Below, in pieces: positions 54,001 to 64,000 of a DNA stretch of 64,000 nt. The notes beneath the pieces were generated by a model. It had not been told where the DNA came from and searched no databases. It saw only the letters and a list, made by a program, of their open reading frames with translations. A program made the translations under genes and the position numbers. Source of the DNA: Limnoperna fortunei (Eukaryota > Mollusca > Bivalvia > Mytilida > Modiolidae); assembly GCA_944474755.1 (NCBI GenBank), contig OX104125.1, forward strand, positions 49,277,346 through 49,341,345. Reading direction: 5' to 3'. Within the stretch, counting starts at the first letter, position 1; each line of letters begins with the position of its first letter.

Positions 54001-56599
54001 TTCAAATGTTATGCAAAATGCAAATGTTGTATAAGCAAAATAAAATGTGCGTATTTACATGTTTCTTTAATCAAAATGTATAAGTGGCCTTCAAGCTACA
54101 TTTATTGCATAAGACATTTTAGGATGCTTTTCAGTACCAAAGAGATGTTTAACTGTTGTGTTTTCTTATACCTTTTGTTTCAACTCGCGGGGCTGTACAT
54201 AACTGTTAGGGTTTCCATTGACTACCAGCATTAAAAATGTTGGTAACCAAATTCAATGGATAGAAATATTATAAAATAAAACAATGTATAAAATTAGGAA
54301 TTACTATGTCACATGTGCCCAATATAACAATGGATCTCCCACCACAAATATTGGTAATCACACATTAAAATATTAATAATTTGATGTTGCTGATTTAGTG
54401 GCTGATACATATTAAATTTTATACCCGATTGTTTTGCATCGAGCAATACATTTACACATGTTAGTACATGATAAATTTCTGTTTTTTTATCCTAGCTTTA
54501 CAGTAGCATATAATTTATTAAAATGCATAAACAAGCAAACTTATGACTAAACCCTTGCATTCGATTGCTTTCATTCTATAGGAACATTGTGGGTATAAAT
54601 ATTTCATCATACAATATCACTGAAACCGACCGAGCAACAAGAAAGTTAAGGGACTATTACCATTGTGGATATTTATAAATATACAAAACCAAAATCACAC
54701 AAACAGAAAGTGAGTAATCCGAACACGAGGTAAGACATTGAAAACCCCCACAAAGGAATACACATAGGGCATTATTTGGAAAATTGTTAGTAGTAACTAT
54801 TTTGATGATTTAATGAAATGTGCAATATACGCCACTGACTAGCTGCAACAAAAATGAACAAAACAATAATTAATAAAACACAACATTCAAAGAATTTCAT
54901 GTTGAACATCATCTATAATAATATAATTATTTTCCCCGTCTTCCGCAGGTATCGTAACCGTCTTGGTGTTCAACATTCGTTTAGTTATTACTTTATAATA
55001 ATTGGCTGAATAGCAGTTGAAAATGGCCAAATGTTTGGATAAACAAAAATAATGTTTGGATAAACAAAAATCAAGATTTACTGAAAATTACTGCGTTTGT
55101 TAAATTTCTAACACCCAAAGGTTTGTATGTACTACTAAGTAATAGGAGTATACAAATGCAAAATATAATGCATAAAGTGTTAATTGGGTCTTTCGATAAC
55201 GATTCCTAAAAAGGTAGTGGACCGTATGTTTTTGGTTGTCATTTCATCAATTAGATGTCATGTGATTTTACTTCCATTCGAAATCGAGATAAAATATGTG
55301 TTTAATTTAACGCTTGCTTTTTGAATAGAGGAACAATCGTAATTTTAATATTTGTCATTAGCAAAGCATCAAAGACCGTTTGCTTCACATTTCGATGTTT
55401 CTATAGTTTTACATTTCAACATCACCAGTAGTTCAAAAAAGAAAGACGATTCTTGTGAGAAGTAAGCCGATATTTTTCAATATTCATAAAGTTTTTTCCG
55501 TCAGCTAACTTTTTAAAAGTATCGCGATATTTTAATAAATATCTCAATGCATTAAACAAGAATCGCGATAGATAAAAAGTAAGCTGATTAAAATAAACCT
55601 ATTGTAAAAAAACTACCACTAATATATAATATACTCCATGTATAGTGTTTATGTCTACATCTATACAAATATTTTTCAACTGATTTGTATTTATTTTTTA
55701 ACACCATATATAGCTAGTAGTAGATATAATAGAACAATGGTTGCTATACCTGCTGTTTTTTAAACAATAAATGGTAAAGGCATGTGCTGTTTTATTTGCT
55801 TCAGGTCATGAGCAAAGCTTTATGTAAACAATGATACGCTGGATGACATCGAGCACGTGCATGAAAATCATTGCAAGAATTAATTAATAAAACATTTTAA
55901 TATGTAATAATTGAAACGTTTAACATTATCGGCTTAACTTGTACAAATTTAGATCCCCATTCTCTAATGAAACAGCATTAACACCATTATTTGTAGACAA
56001 TTATTCATATGCAGCTCAAGAACAAGCTTAAAGATCATATTAACAAAACGGAGTGAGACGATTTAAATATTCGGTAATTAGCCATGAAAGGTCTTACTTA
56101 TTCATCAATGATTCTCAAAAAAAAATAAATATACTGAAGACCAAATTAGTCAAATGTACGACTTTCTAATTGACAACATATTTGTCATGTTTGGAGGACT
56201 TAATATCAATTGTTGATGAATGCAGTAAAAAAAACCGCTTCAAAATGAAATTTAAAAAAACAGTTTTGCCTTTGGACTTGTTTGCTGAAAATGTGTAATG
56301 TTGATAATCAGTAATAAAAAAAAACAATTAAAACATTTTCGACATCCCATACTTTTCTGACATTTGGATGAATTTAGACTCGTTGACACATCCGGAAGAA
56401 AAACACTTAAACACTAGTCTATTACAACAGAAAAAAAAACAGATATAGATACTAAAACTTTTCAAATATTTATTGTTATTTCCTTCTATCCGGTTGATAT
56501 TATTGCTTGAGTGTAAAAATAAACATGCGTGGTGTTACAGGAAAATGTTTAAGGTCAAATGTTCATTATCTAATTTGGTAAAGAAAGATTAGATTAACT
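54001..56599. other. No gene recognised; one interspersed repeat
   Basis: Apart from the repeat at 54405-54740 only a ~21-bp tandem duplication (TGTTTGGATAAACAAAAAT at 55034-55075) is distinct. No coding feature. Confidence 0.4.
54405..54740 (-). repeat. Interspersed repeat, inverted partner of 10570-10925
   Basis: Carries ATGCATAAACAAGCAAACTT, TATCCTAGCTTTACAGTAGC and AAACAGAAAGTGAGTAATCC, the reverse complements of words in the 10570 copy, in the same order. Copies are 43 kb apart. Confidence 0.7.
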
Positions 56600-56930
56600 C
56601 TTTGACTGATTCAGACAATAACGAAACTAGTCGAGATCAGGCCCACACTGATTCAGTACAGACAAAAGACTAGTCAAGACAGGGTCGAATTTAGATTGAG
56701 ACTCATTCAGTCCTTTCAGAGTGGTTGAGACTCATTCAGACAAGAACTAGACTAGTCCAGATTTGTTCGAGTACTGAGTCATACTAATGTAGACTAAATC
56801 TGACTTTTCAATCAAGCCGAGTCTAATGTCAAGTAAAGTCAAATAAAATTGAGACACAATTAGACCGGTCAAGTAAAAGTTAGTACAATCCAGTACTAAA
56901 GCTAGCCTTCTTAAAATTTTCCTGTGTTGA
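56600..56930 (+). repeat. GACTAGTC/GACTCATTCAG-rich repeat, copy 1
   Basis: Repeated words GACTCATTCAG, ACTAGTC(G/C)AGA, TAGACCGGTCAAGTAAAA and ATCCAGTACTAAAGCTAGC. The second half matches 63310-63620 in the same orientation (TTAGACCGGTCGAGTAAAAT). Confidence 0.65.
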
Positions 56931-58666
56931 TTAGTTTTATTTTTTGTGGCATTTATAGTTGTATCATCATTTAATTAATGTCGTGGTGAAACGTTTAAGT
57001 TCTGTCTGATTTTGCCGAGAGGCCTAAAGAATTAACAGAATCATTTTATGATTCATTGCCATAATACCTTTTTAGTAAATATTAGTTCTAAACAGACAGT
57101 GTCGTTTTTAGAATGTATGTAGCAAACAGGATCACGTGAGTTTTAAACACTGGTATTGTAAGCTTGAAAGAACATAAAGAATTCAAATTGGACTTCAAGC
57201 AGACGAAAACGACACAATAGGAATACATTGCTTTACTTCGTTCACTTCTTAACATATATACGATGAATGTTATCAATCCAAATAATTTACAAATGAGAAG
57301 TGCTGACATATAATACTGATAATACATTTAAACAAATTACATCATCGAGACATAGACACGATAACATCAAAACTGAAATGAGAGTGGTGAAAATGGATAA
57401 CGAACATCTTTTTATGTTGCTGTAAAAATGATCAATATATGAAACGAAAATGAAATAAGAAAACTATCATGTTAGTTTATAAATTGAAATGTATTGAATT
57501 TTCCCTAGACAGTCAGCTGGAACCATACGGGGACTTTTTAAATATTCGACTCACAGAATTAAGTGCAATACTAGGTATCAGATAAGAATTATTGTTAGGT
57601 GGTGGGTCAAACAATGAACACCTTATCGCGGACAATAATTGTTGGTGACTGAATTTGAGACTCCTGCGCTCTTTGCACGATAATAATTGTGTCTGTGCAT
57701 ATGGATAAGAACAGATCTATTGTAACAGATACAGAGGTCTAAAATTGTTGTCGTACTGAATAGTCCACACTTTTTCAGCTGGAGTCAAAGTTGTTTGTAC
57801 CTTGGTCTATCTTGTGTTCATTATTTGATTACTATTTTGTAAATGATAGAGCTGTTATTATGCTCGCTTGACGTTAATTTACAACTTTATCAATTGATTT
57901 ACCTACCAGTCTGAATTTGTCTCGAAATTTGATAACTTTACACTTTTATAGAACTTCATAGAAATAAGCTACATCTTTAGAGACATATCAATACAGAACT
58001 TACTAACATATTGCAACGATCATTTGAGTCACAAGAAAATTGAGGCGGAACATAATTTAAATATACTTCAAGCAACTCTGTTTTAATAATTGTTATATTG
58101 TATAGAAGTTGACTGTCATATTTGTTTCTGTTACAATACACATAAAATTGGTTAGTAAGCGGGTACTCAAAAACAGCTTTATTATTCATATAACTTTAAC
58201 ATATTTGTATCATTTATTGAATATTCAGGATAAAGCATTAAACAAATATCTTTTTTGATACATCTCCCCACGGTAAATTCATCTTGTAAAAACGTCCAGT
58301 CGCTGATTAAAATGTTTAAAGGGTATGTTTGCAAAGTCATCTGACGCAACTATGAATACATACGAAAGGGATAATGTCCTTGTAGATTTGCTATATTCTA
58401 GCGCATTGAATTCGTTCTCTCATTTTTTACACCTTTTTCGCTATTAAACATCATTCGTTATATACGTTAGTATTTCCAGGGAGAAAATAAAATCAAGGAA
58501 GAGGAATACTATGACTCAACAAAACTGTCTGACTGTTTTATTTGAGATGAATTTCCCATTATAATTAACTAAGTAAGAATTCATAACAAAAGGATAACAT
58601 CAACCCTGATACAACAAACCACTGTTTGATTATCTTAGAAGTCATTAGCAACGAGCGGTTATATTG
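56931..58666. other. No gene recognised
   Basis: Minus-strand ORFs of 70-79 codons at 57088-57327 and 57977-58189 lack domains and splice context; not called. Confidence 0.4.
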
Positions 58667-58970
58667 CACCACTGGCTAAAATGTGTGTCCAAATTTCAGT
58701 TAGTCGTGTTTCCTCCGACTCTAGCTGACTGCAAACGACTGTAAATATGTCTATAAAAGAGTAAAGGCGTTGAGTCAGAGATTAACTTTTGCGATGACAA
58801 TAGTTGATATCGTGGACTTATTTTGTTTCTCATAAACAGTTTGACCCTTGAATCAGCCTGCGACACACATTTATTGATTGAAAACACGGAAGGTGTTTTT
58901 GTTTTATCAGTCGTATTAGACGAACTTTGGCTGTGTCCATGGAAAAAAATGTCCGTGGACTACATAATGT
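58667..58970 (+). repeat. Block P, decayed copy near its 5' end
   Basis: ACTGGCTAAAATGTGTG, GACTGCAAACGACTGTAAATA, GTCTATAAAAGAGTAAAGGC, TGAGTCAGAGATTAACTTTT and TATCAGTCGTATTAGACGAA follow the order of block P at 4866-5180 with heavy divergence. Confidence 0.6.
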
Positions 58971-59219
58971 GTAATTGATGCATATCAACCATACATTTTA
59001 CAGTAGTGTGCGGTCAATGACCGTTGACATTAGTGTAAGTTTCATGTAATATATGGGAGTGGCACGAAATTTTGAAAGTTTGAAAGATTAACGTATTGAT
59101 CAGTGGGTCGATGTTCCTACATGCGTCAGTTAACGGATTTAGAGCGATTCGGATGATTGTTCTGATTGATAACTGATTGCTGACGAACGAGTGATCGCTT
59201 TCTGTTAACTAAAGCAATC

Positions 59220-59419
59220 CCAGATACTGTAACGTACGTGACATTTGAAAGCAGAGATTTTGACCGTTTTTGTCAATATGACCAAAGCAAAGATTTGGAC
59301 CGCTTTGGTCCACTTGACAAAAACACAGAATTTGACAATATTTAAAGCAGAGATATGGACAAAATTTTACCATTCACACCGGTCAAATTGACAGGTTTTC
59401 TGTCAAAAAAGAGATCTAT
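59220..59419 (+). repeat. Block G, left part (interrupted copy)
   Basis: GACATTTGAAAGCAGAGATT, GACCGTTTTTGTCAATATGA and TTTGACAATATTTAAAGCAG align one-to-one with 21425-21600. The block resumes at 60313 with TCTCAAAAGCAGAGATTTTG. Confidence 0.8.
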
Positions 59420-60312
59420 TACCGTATAGTGGGTTATTTTAGTGGGGTGCAAACTTTGGCGTATTTTAGCGGTCAAAGTGAAATCGCCAAAATAAAAACC
59501 GCTAAAATTTATGATTTTAGAAACTCCGGTAAAATGTTTTGTAGACAATCGGTATTGGAAATTTAATCAAGAATATGGTCATTTGTCAAATATTGGTATT
59601 ACCTAAGATTGTGTTAATTAAAGGTTAGATTTAATAAAACTATTCATTAAAACCCTACGGCTATGGCCATTGAAGGTTCGAAGAGAGTGGAAATCAATGG
59701 GCTTGGCGACAAACGACAAATCACTGCTGTAATCGCAGGCACACTATCATGTTAGTAATTTAATTAAAACTGCAAATTAATCTTAAATTATTTTGACTAA
59801 TCAACAAATCTATTCATTTGTTTTACCTGTGTTTAAAGTTCAATGGTCTGATTGTGATCTAGTTGTCAAATTGACACCTCGTTTAACTGTCATTTAAACC
59901 GTTAAATAAATAACGTGATTTTACATGTATATATAAAATTAAAATTATCAATTATAACTTATAGAAAATTGGTAGATTAAAAAAAAATTTCAGAAAACCA
60001 CTGGGCAAATACGGACACTGAAATGGTCTATGTGAAAAACATCATCCTTCCGTATATCCGTTATCTACAATATTCAAAACAAAAAGTTACTGTCTTTGTA
60101 CTGTTTCCTTCCCCTCCCTATGTAGTCCCCCGTGTTTACTTACGTTCCAATTGGAAAATACACAAACACATGTTATCCGGGATTGCTAGACGCCAAATTG
60201 TTTTCTATGGTTTTGCCCATCCGCCAAAATTAAAACCACCAAATTTTTTGCAATACATTTTGACCCAAAAACCGCCAAATTTTACACCCGCTAAAAAAAC
60301 CGCTATACGGTA
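59420..60312. mobile_element. 893-bp non-autonomous TIR element inserted in block G
   Basis: The left end TACCGTATAGTGGGTTATTT and the right end, inverted, TACCGTATAGCGGTTTTTTT match, and similarity continues inward for ~80 bp (AGTGGGGTGCAAACTTTGGC versus AGCGGGTGTAAAATTTGGCG). The 21286-21665 copy shows the site without the insertion. Interior ORFs (such as 60023-60355, which runs into block G) are not transposase-like. Superfamily unknown; target duplication not clean. Confidence 0.85.
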
Positions 60313-60362
60313 TCTCAAAAGCAGAGATTTTGACCAGAGATTTGGACTGGTTTAAGTTAACT
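60313..60362 (+). repeat. Block G, right part
   Basis: TCTCAAAAGCAGAGATTTTG, ACCAGAGATTTGGACTGG and TTTAAGTTAACTT continue the alignment to 21615-21665. Confidence 0.8.
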
Positions 60363-60469
60363 TTATGTTATGTTAGGACTGCAACTAACTGTGCTTCAGA
60401 TCAAGGTGTGTTATTCTTTGTTTTGTTTTAATTTTTATTGGTACGCGTTGAATTTTGATGTCTGTCATA

Positions 60470-61768
60470 TTTTAACTCAACTATTAATCGAACATCTCAT
60501 TATTCAAGGTGTAAGTGGATTATAGCAATATCAGATAAATAACACAAAACCACTGGACACACAATAAGAAAAAAACATAGCGTATACTAGAGAACTAACC
60601 GGAACGTAGAAATTTAGTTACAAAAAAAAATTAACGGTAAATGTCGTTAAGCTAATTCAGATTTAAGTTAAACCTACAGATAATTAGATTTCTAACGAAG
60701 TCCAAGCAATTATTTCTAAAAATCATCCTATAAAAATAAAAAGTCAACACATTTAAACCATAATTAACCAAAATACGTAAATTGTTTGCGACATTTATGT
60801 ATGCTGATCTAGAGAGCGTATTAAGTCAATTTAAGAGGCATTAATACACAGATACGTCAAATTAAAACAGAAAAACTGTTCGTTTTCCATGTTAAACGTA
60901 ACAGAATCACTCAAATGGCTTTCATTTTTATTTAGATCAGACATTTTTGTCATAAATATATTTAATTTATAAGTATTTAAAATTCTTGCCCTCTCAATAC
61001 TCCCATAAAATATATACATTTAAATTATTTCTTAAGTTTAACAACTGAACTAGTTGCTAAAAAACATCGATAAAAAATAATAAAACAATCTTTTGACCAA
61101 AAAACGTCGTAAAGCGTAATTAAATTGCAATTAAAACGTAATGTCAATTAGGTTTGATAATCTAACTTTTTAACTACATTGAATACAATAACAAGTATTT
61201 GTATAAAATGACAATTTCAATTAAACCAATTTACTGAATAGTCAAAATAATGACCGACCTCTTAACTTATGATAAATATCACATCGGCGTTTCATTTAAT
61301 GTTGAAAAATAATGTCAATCTTTCATGTTTAAGCAATACTCGGTGTGAAGTCTTTAATAAACTAGTAGCGCCTTAATTTATAAATATTCGTTACCGTATA
61401 ATTCTTTGTGTAAATATACATTTAAATCATGTTTAAGTTTAACAACTAAATTCAATTTATACGTAATGTCAAATTAAGTTTGATAATCTCTCTTTTTAAC
61501 AACATTAGATACAATAAAAGTATTTGAATAAAACGGAAATTGATCGAAATAGTAAAAGTGCTCTCCTACCTCTTAATTTATTAGAAATATCCCATCGGCG
61601 TTTTATTTTGAAGTTGAAAAATCAGCATACACAAATCTGAAAAGTGACCTATTTAACTGGGTCGTTATAATAACCATTTATAAAGATTGTATTGTATTTA
61701 ATAAAGGTCAACATGTTCAAAACACAATTGACCGAAATAATATTAACTAGTCTTCGACATTCGTTATT
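60470..61768 (-). repeat. ~1.3-kb interspersed repeat, inverted partner of 48350-49640
   Basis: Matches on the minus strand are collinear with 48350-49640. It also has an internal duplication: TGAC(C/T)GACCTCTTAACTTAT with ATCACATCGGCGTTTCATTT (61250-61295) resembles CTACCTCTTAATTTATTAG with ATCCCATCGGCGTTTTATTT (61566-61607), about 315 bp apart. Confidence 0.65.
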
Positions 61769-61840
61769 GGGGCCTCAGTGAGCAAGTGGTTAAGGTAGTT
61801 CGTCTACTATTGTTCACGTGATATGTCAACAACTAAAAAT
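61769..61840 (+). mobile_element. SINE tRNA-like head only
   Basis: GGGGCCTCAGTGAGCAAGTG, GTTAAGGTAGTTCGTCTACT and ATTGTTCACGTGATATGTCA match the SINE head; the B-box and body are replaced by unrelated sequence (AACTAAAAATACATCG). Confidence 0.7.
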
Positions 61841-62459
61841 ACATCGAACGAACTCAAGAAATACAGATGCACTCAAGTGTTCCACACTAATTCAGTACAT
61901 GCCATAATTGATACATTAATAGTTACCAGAAACAAATCAAAATGCTGTTAGATAAACTTGCCTATACGTCATGAAATACATAACTGCTATCAATCAGGAG
62001 ATGAACTGAAGAAATGACATCAAAATATTCATACTAGGTTACGTTGGCATGAGCACAACGATTTGATTTTACACTCTGTTTTATTCTTGGGGACAATCAA
62101 CCAAATTCTACTTTTCTCTAAAAACTGTTGCTTAGAGTAGCGTCTAACTCTGGTTTTCTTAAAGAAAATGCTGAACAAATCTGCGAGTCATTTGGTATAT
62201 TTTTTTCTGTTTTAGATGCTACGGGTCTTTACTGTATCAACTGGTCTGAACATTTTTAATGGATAGTTTGCAAAAATAAGTTTACGTCGATATATTCCTT
62301 TAATTGTCAAACTAGTTGCAGAGCGAACTAAATGACATATATGTAATCAATAAGGAATTTAATCGTTGTTTTGATTTCTGGAACATATAACTTGTGTTAG
62401 AGTAGTCGTTTATTAAATGTGATTTATCTAGGTTTTCAATTCGTTTTCCGTCAAGTACT
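61841..62459. other. No gene recognised
   Basis: No supported feature before the satellite. Confidence 0.4.
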
Positions 62460-63250
62460 GACCCTAAAGGAGCTATGAAAGCGTTCTACAAGCCTTTAGA
62501 CAATGTAACTAATATGAACGTTTAGCATTCTTGTTCTACAAGAGTTTAGCCAATGTAGTTGCTATGACATTAACAATTTTTGTTCTTCAAGCTTTTAGAC
62601 AATGCAGTTGCCATGAAAATTAACATTTCTAGTTTGAAATACTTAAGACAACGGAACTACTATTACCGTTTTAAATTTTTGTTTTACCAGCATTTGGACA
62701 ACGGAACTGAACGTTTAAAGTTCATGTTTTGCAAGGCTTTAGACAATGTAACTTCTATTTACGCTTAAAGTTCTTGCTTTACAGGCCAGGCCTTTCGACA
62801 ATGCAACTGATATGAATGTTTTCAATTCTTCTTCTACAAGACTTTAGACAATGAAATTGCAATGAATGTTTAATTTTTTTTTCTACAATCCTTTTGACAA
62901 TGGCACTGGTATGACCGTAAACAATTCTTTAGACAATGTAGCTGCTATGAGCGTTCAAAATTCCTGTTCTACAATCCTTTAGACAACGTAACTGCTTTGA
63001 ACGTTTAAAATTCATGTTTTCCGTGGCTTTAAACAATTTAACTTCTATATATGTTTAAAATTCTTGATCTACAAGCCTTTAGACAACGTAATTGTTTTGA
63101 ACGTTTGAAATTCTTGTTCTAGAAATCTTTAGACAATGTAACAGATATAAACGTTTTCAATTCTTGTTCTTTAAGAGTTGAGACAACGTAGTTGCTGTGA
63201 ACGTTAACATTCCATGTTCTGAAATGCTTAAGACAACAGACTGCTATTAC
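62460..63250 (+). repeat. ~49-bp satellite, about 16 monomers
   Basis: Core TTTAGACAATGTAACTGCTA with TGAACGTTTAAAATTCTTGT and TCTACAAGCC. Starts near 62494, 62546, 62595, 62642, 62691, 62738, 62791, 62843, 62892, 62931, 62979, 63027, 63078, 63128, 63177 and 63223. Variant monomers recur in pairs, hinting at higher-order units. No coding. Confidence 0.9.
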
Positions 63251-63309
63251 CTTTTAAAAGTAACTCAATGACGATGATTTTGGTAATGCGTTTTCAAAGC
63301 ATTATAGTA

Positions 63310-63620
63310 GAGACAAGGTACAGTTCAGGACGAGAATCGTTTAGAATTTGTAGACTTATTCAGACAAAATGAGACTAGTCGAGTCGTAATCGAGTGCAGG
63401 TCGAGACCAATTCAAACTATAGTCTGGTTGAGACTTTAATGACAATTTCCAGACCAGTCTCTTAAATTTTATTGAGCACAACGCTAGGCTATTATAGCCT
63501 AATTCAGAATTTTCAAGCAAGTAAAGACGTATATCGAGAAAAGTTAAGTAATATTAAAACAGATTTAGACCGGTCGAGTAAAATCCAGTTCAATTCAGTA
63601 GAATTAAGTAACCCTTTCAT
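63310..63620 (+). repeat. GACTAGTC/GACTCATTCAG-rich repeat, copy 2
   Basis: TTATTCAGACAAAATGAGACT, AGTCGAGTCGTAATCGAGTG and TTAGACCGGTCGAGTAAAAT with CCAGTTCAATTCAGTA parallel 56600-56930. Confidence 0.65.
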
Positions 63621-64000
63621 ACAAGCATAGCTATAATTTTCTATACGTTCGATTTTCTTACACTGTACCATGAGATGGCTATCTTCTTTTCCAATTTACG
63701 GTTTGACATCCACTGTCTAAGGGTATCTCGCTAAATAATATACAATATCAAAACTACACAGTAAACTAAGTTTTTAATTTAAACCAGTATATTCAATGGG
63801 CATTTTATTATCAAACGAATAAATTAGTCTTGAAAATTTTAGAACCTGGATGTGTTACACTTTTAAGCACGTCTTCAAATATTGATCTAGTTAAAAACGT
63901 CTTTGAACTCTACAAATTTGATACCAGTTTGTACACATGTAGATTAAAAATGTAACCAAGACACATCATATCTATAATTGTGATATTTACTTGAAATGAT
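63621..64000. other. No gene recognised
   Basis: AT-rich end of the window with no supported feature. Confidence 0.4.

Noticed and set aside
60023..60355. 110-codon ORF
   Set aside because: It spans the right end of the 893-bp TIR element into block G, so the frame crosses an insertion boundary and is accidental.

Overview
This window looks like AT-rich (roughly two-thirds A+T), gene-poor, repeat-dense eukaryotic DNA, most likely from a bivalve mollusc. The grounds are tRNA-headed SINEs whose 3' domain resembles molluscan SINEs, Penelope-like elements with GIY-YIG endonuclease remnants, L1/Tx1-like and EN-bearing LINE remnants, a ZNF862-like hAT transposase, and GT-AG splice signals. I see no bacterial or organellar gene organisation and no complete cellular gene. 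The species cannot be fixed from the sequence alone.

Layout. 1-5.5 kb: a decayed LINE on the minus strand, then a composite repeat of three parts that recur in the window: a ~51-bp tandem array ('array A', 3445-4150), a GCAGAG/TTTTGAC-rich stretch ('block G', 4690-4866) and a palindrome-rich unit with an 81-bp period ('block P', 4866-5400). 7.3-9.6 kb: a SINE with target-site duplication, a second interspersed repeat and an inverted copy of block P. 11.5-17.2 kb: a Gag-like ORF1 with zinc knuckles and an endonuclease/RT ORF2, both broken, separated by a 1.1-kb terminal-inverted-repeat element; they may be two halves of one LINE. 18.8-23.1 kb: block G, a long array A containing a telomere-motif fold-back, and a decayed block P.

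25.3-27.1 kb: three copies of a TTAA-starting MITE-like repeat. 27.6-29.0 kb: candidate exons of an unrecognised multi-pass membrane protein. 29.6-30.9 kb: a SINE and a Tc1-like pseudogene. 33.3-34.0 kb: Penelope-type terminal repeats with a hammerhead-like core. 34.2-35.1 kb: the best cellular gene candidate, a GT31 beta-1,3-galactosyltransferase-like catalytic exon on the minus strand. 36.5-39.35 kb: a hAT transposon with terminal inverted repeats and only two visible lesions. 42.4-44.3 kb: three Penelope-like remnants, one with a convincing hammerhead-ribozyme-like structure. 44.3-64 kb: almost only diverged repeats, including a ~1.3-kb inverted pair (48.4-49.6 / 60.5-61.8 kb), an 893-bp TIR element inside block G, and a ~49-bp satellite with signs of higher-order structure.

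The genes do not form a pathway. The window is a record of retroposition, DNA transposition, template-switch rearrangement and satellite growth around one or two cellular genes. Boundaries of diverged repeats were judged by eye and are approximate.
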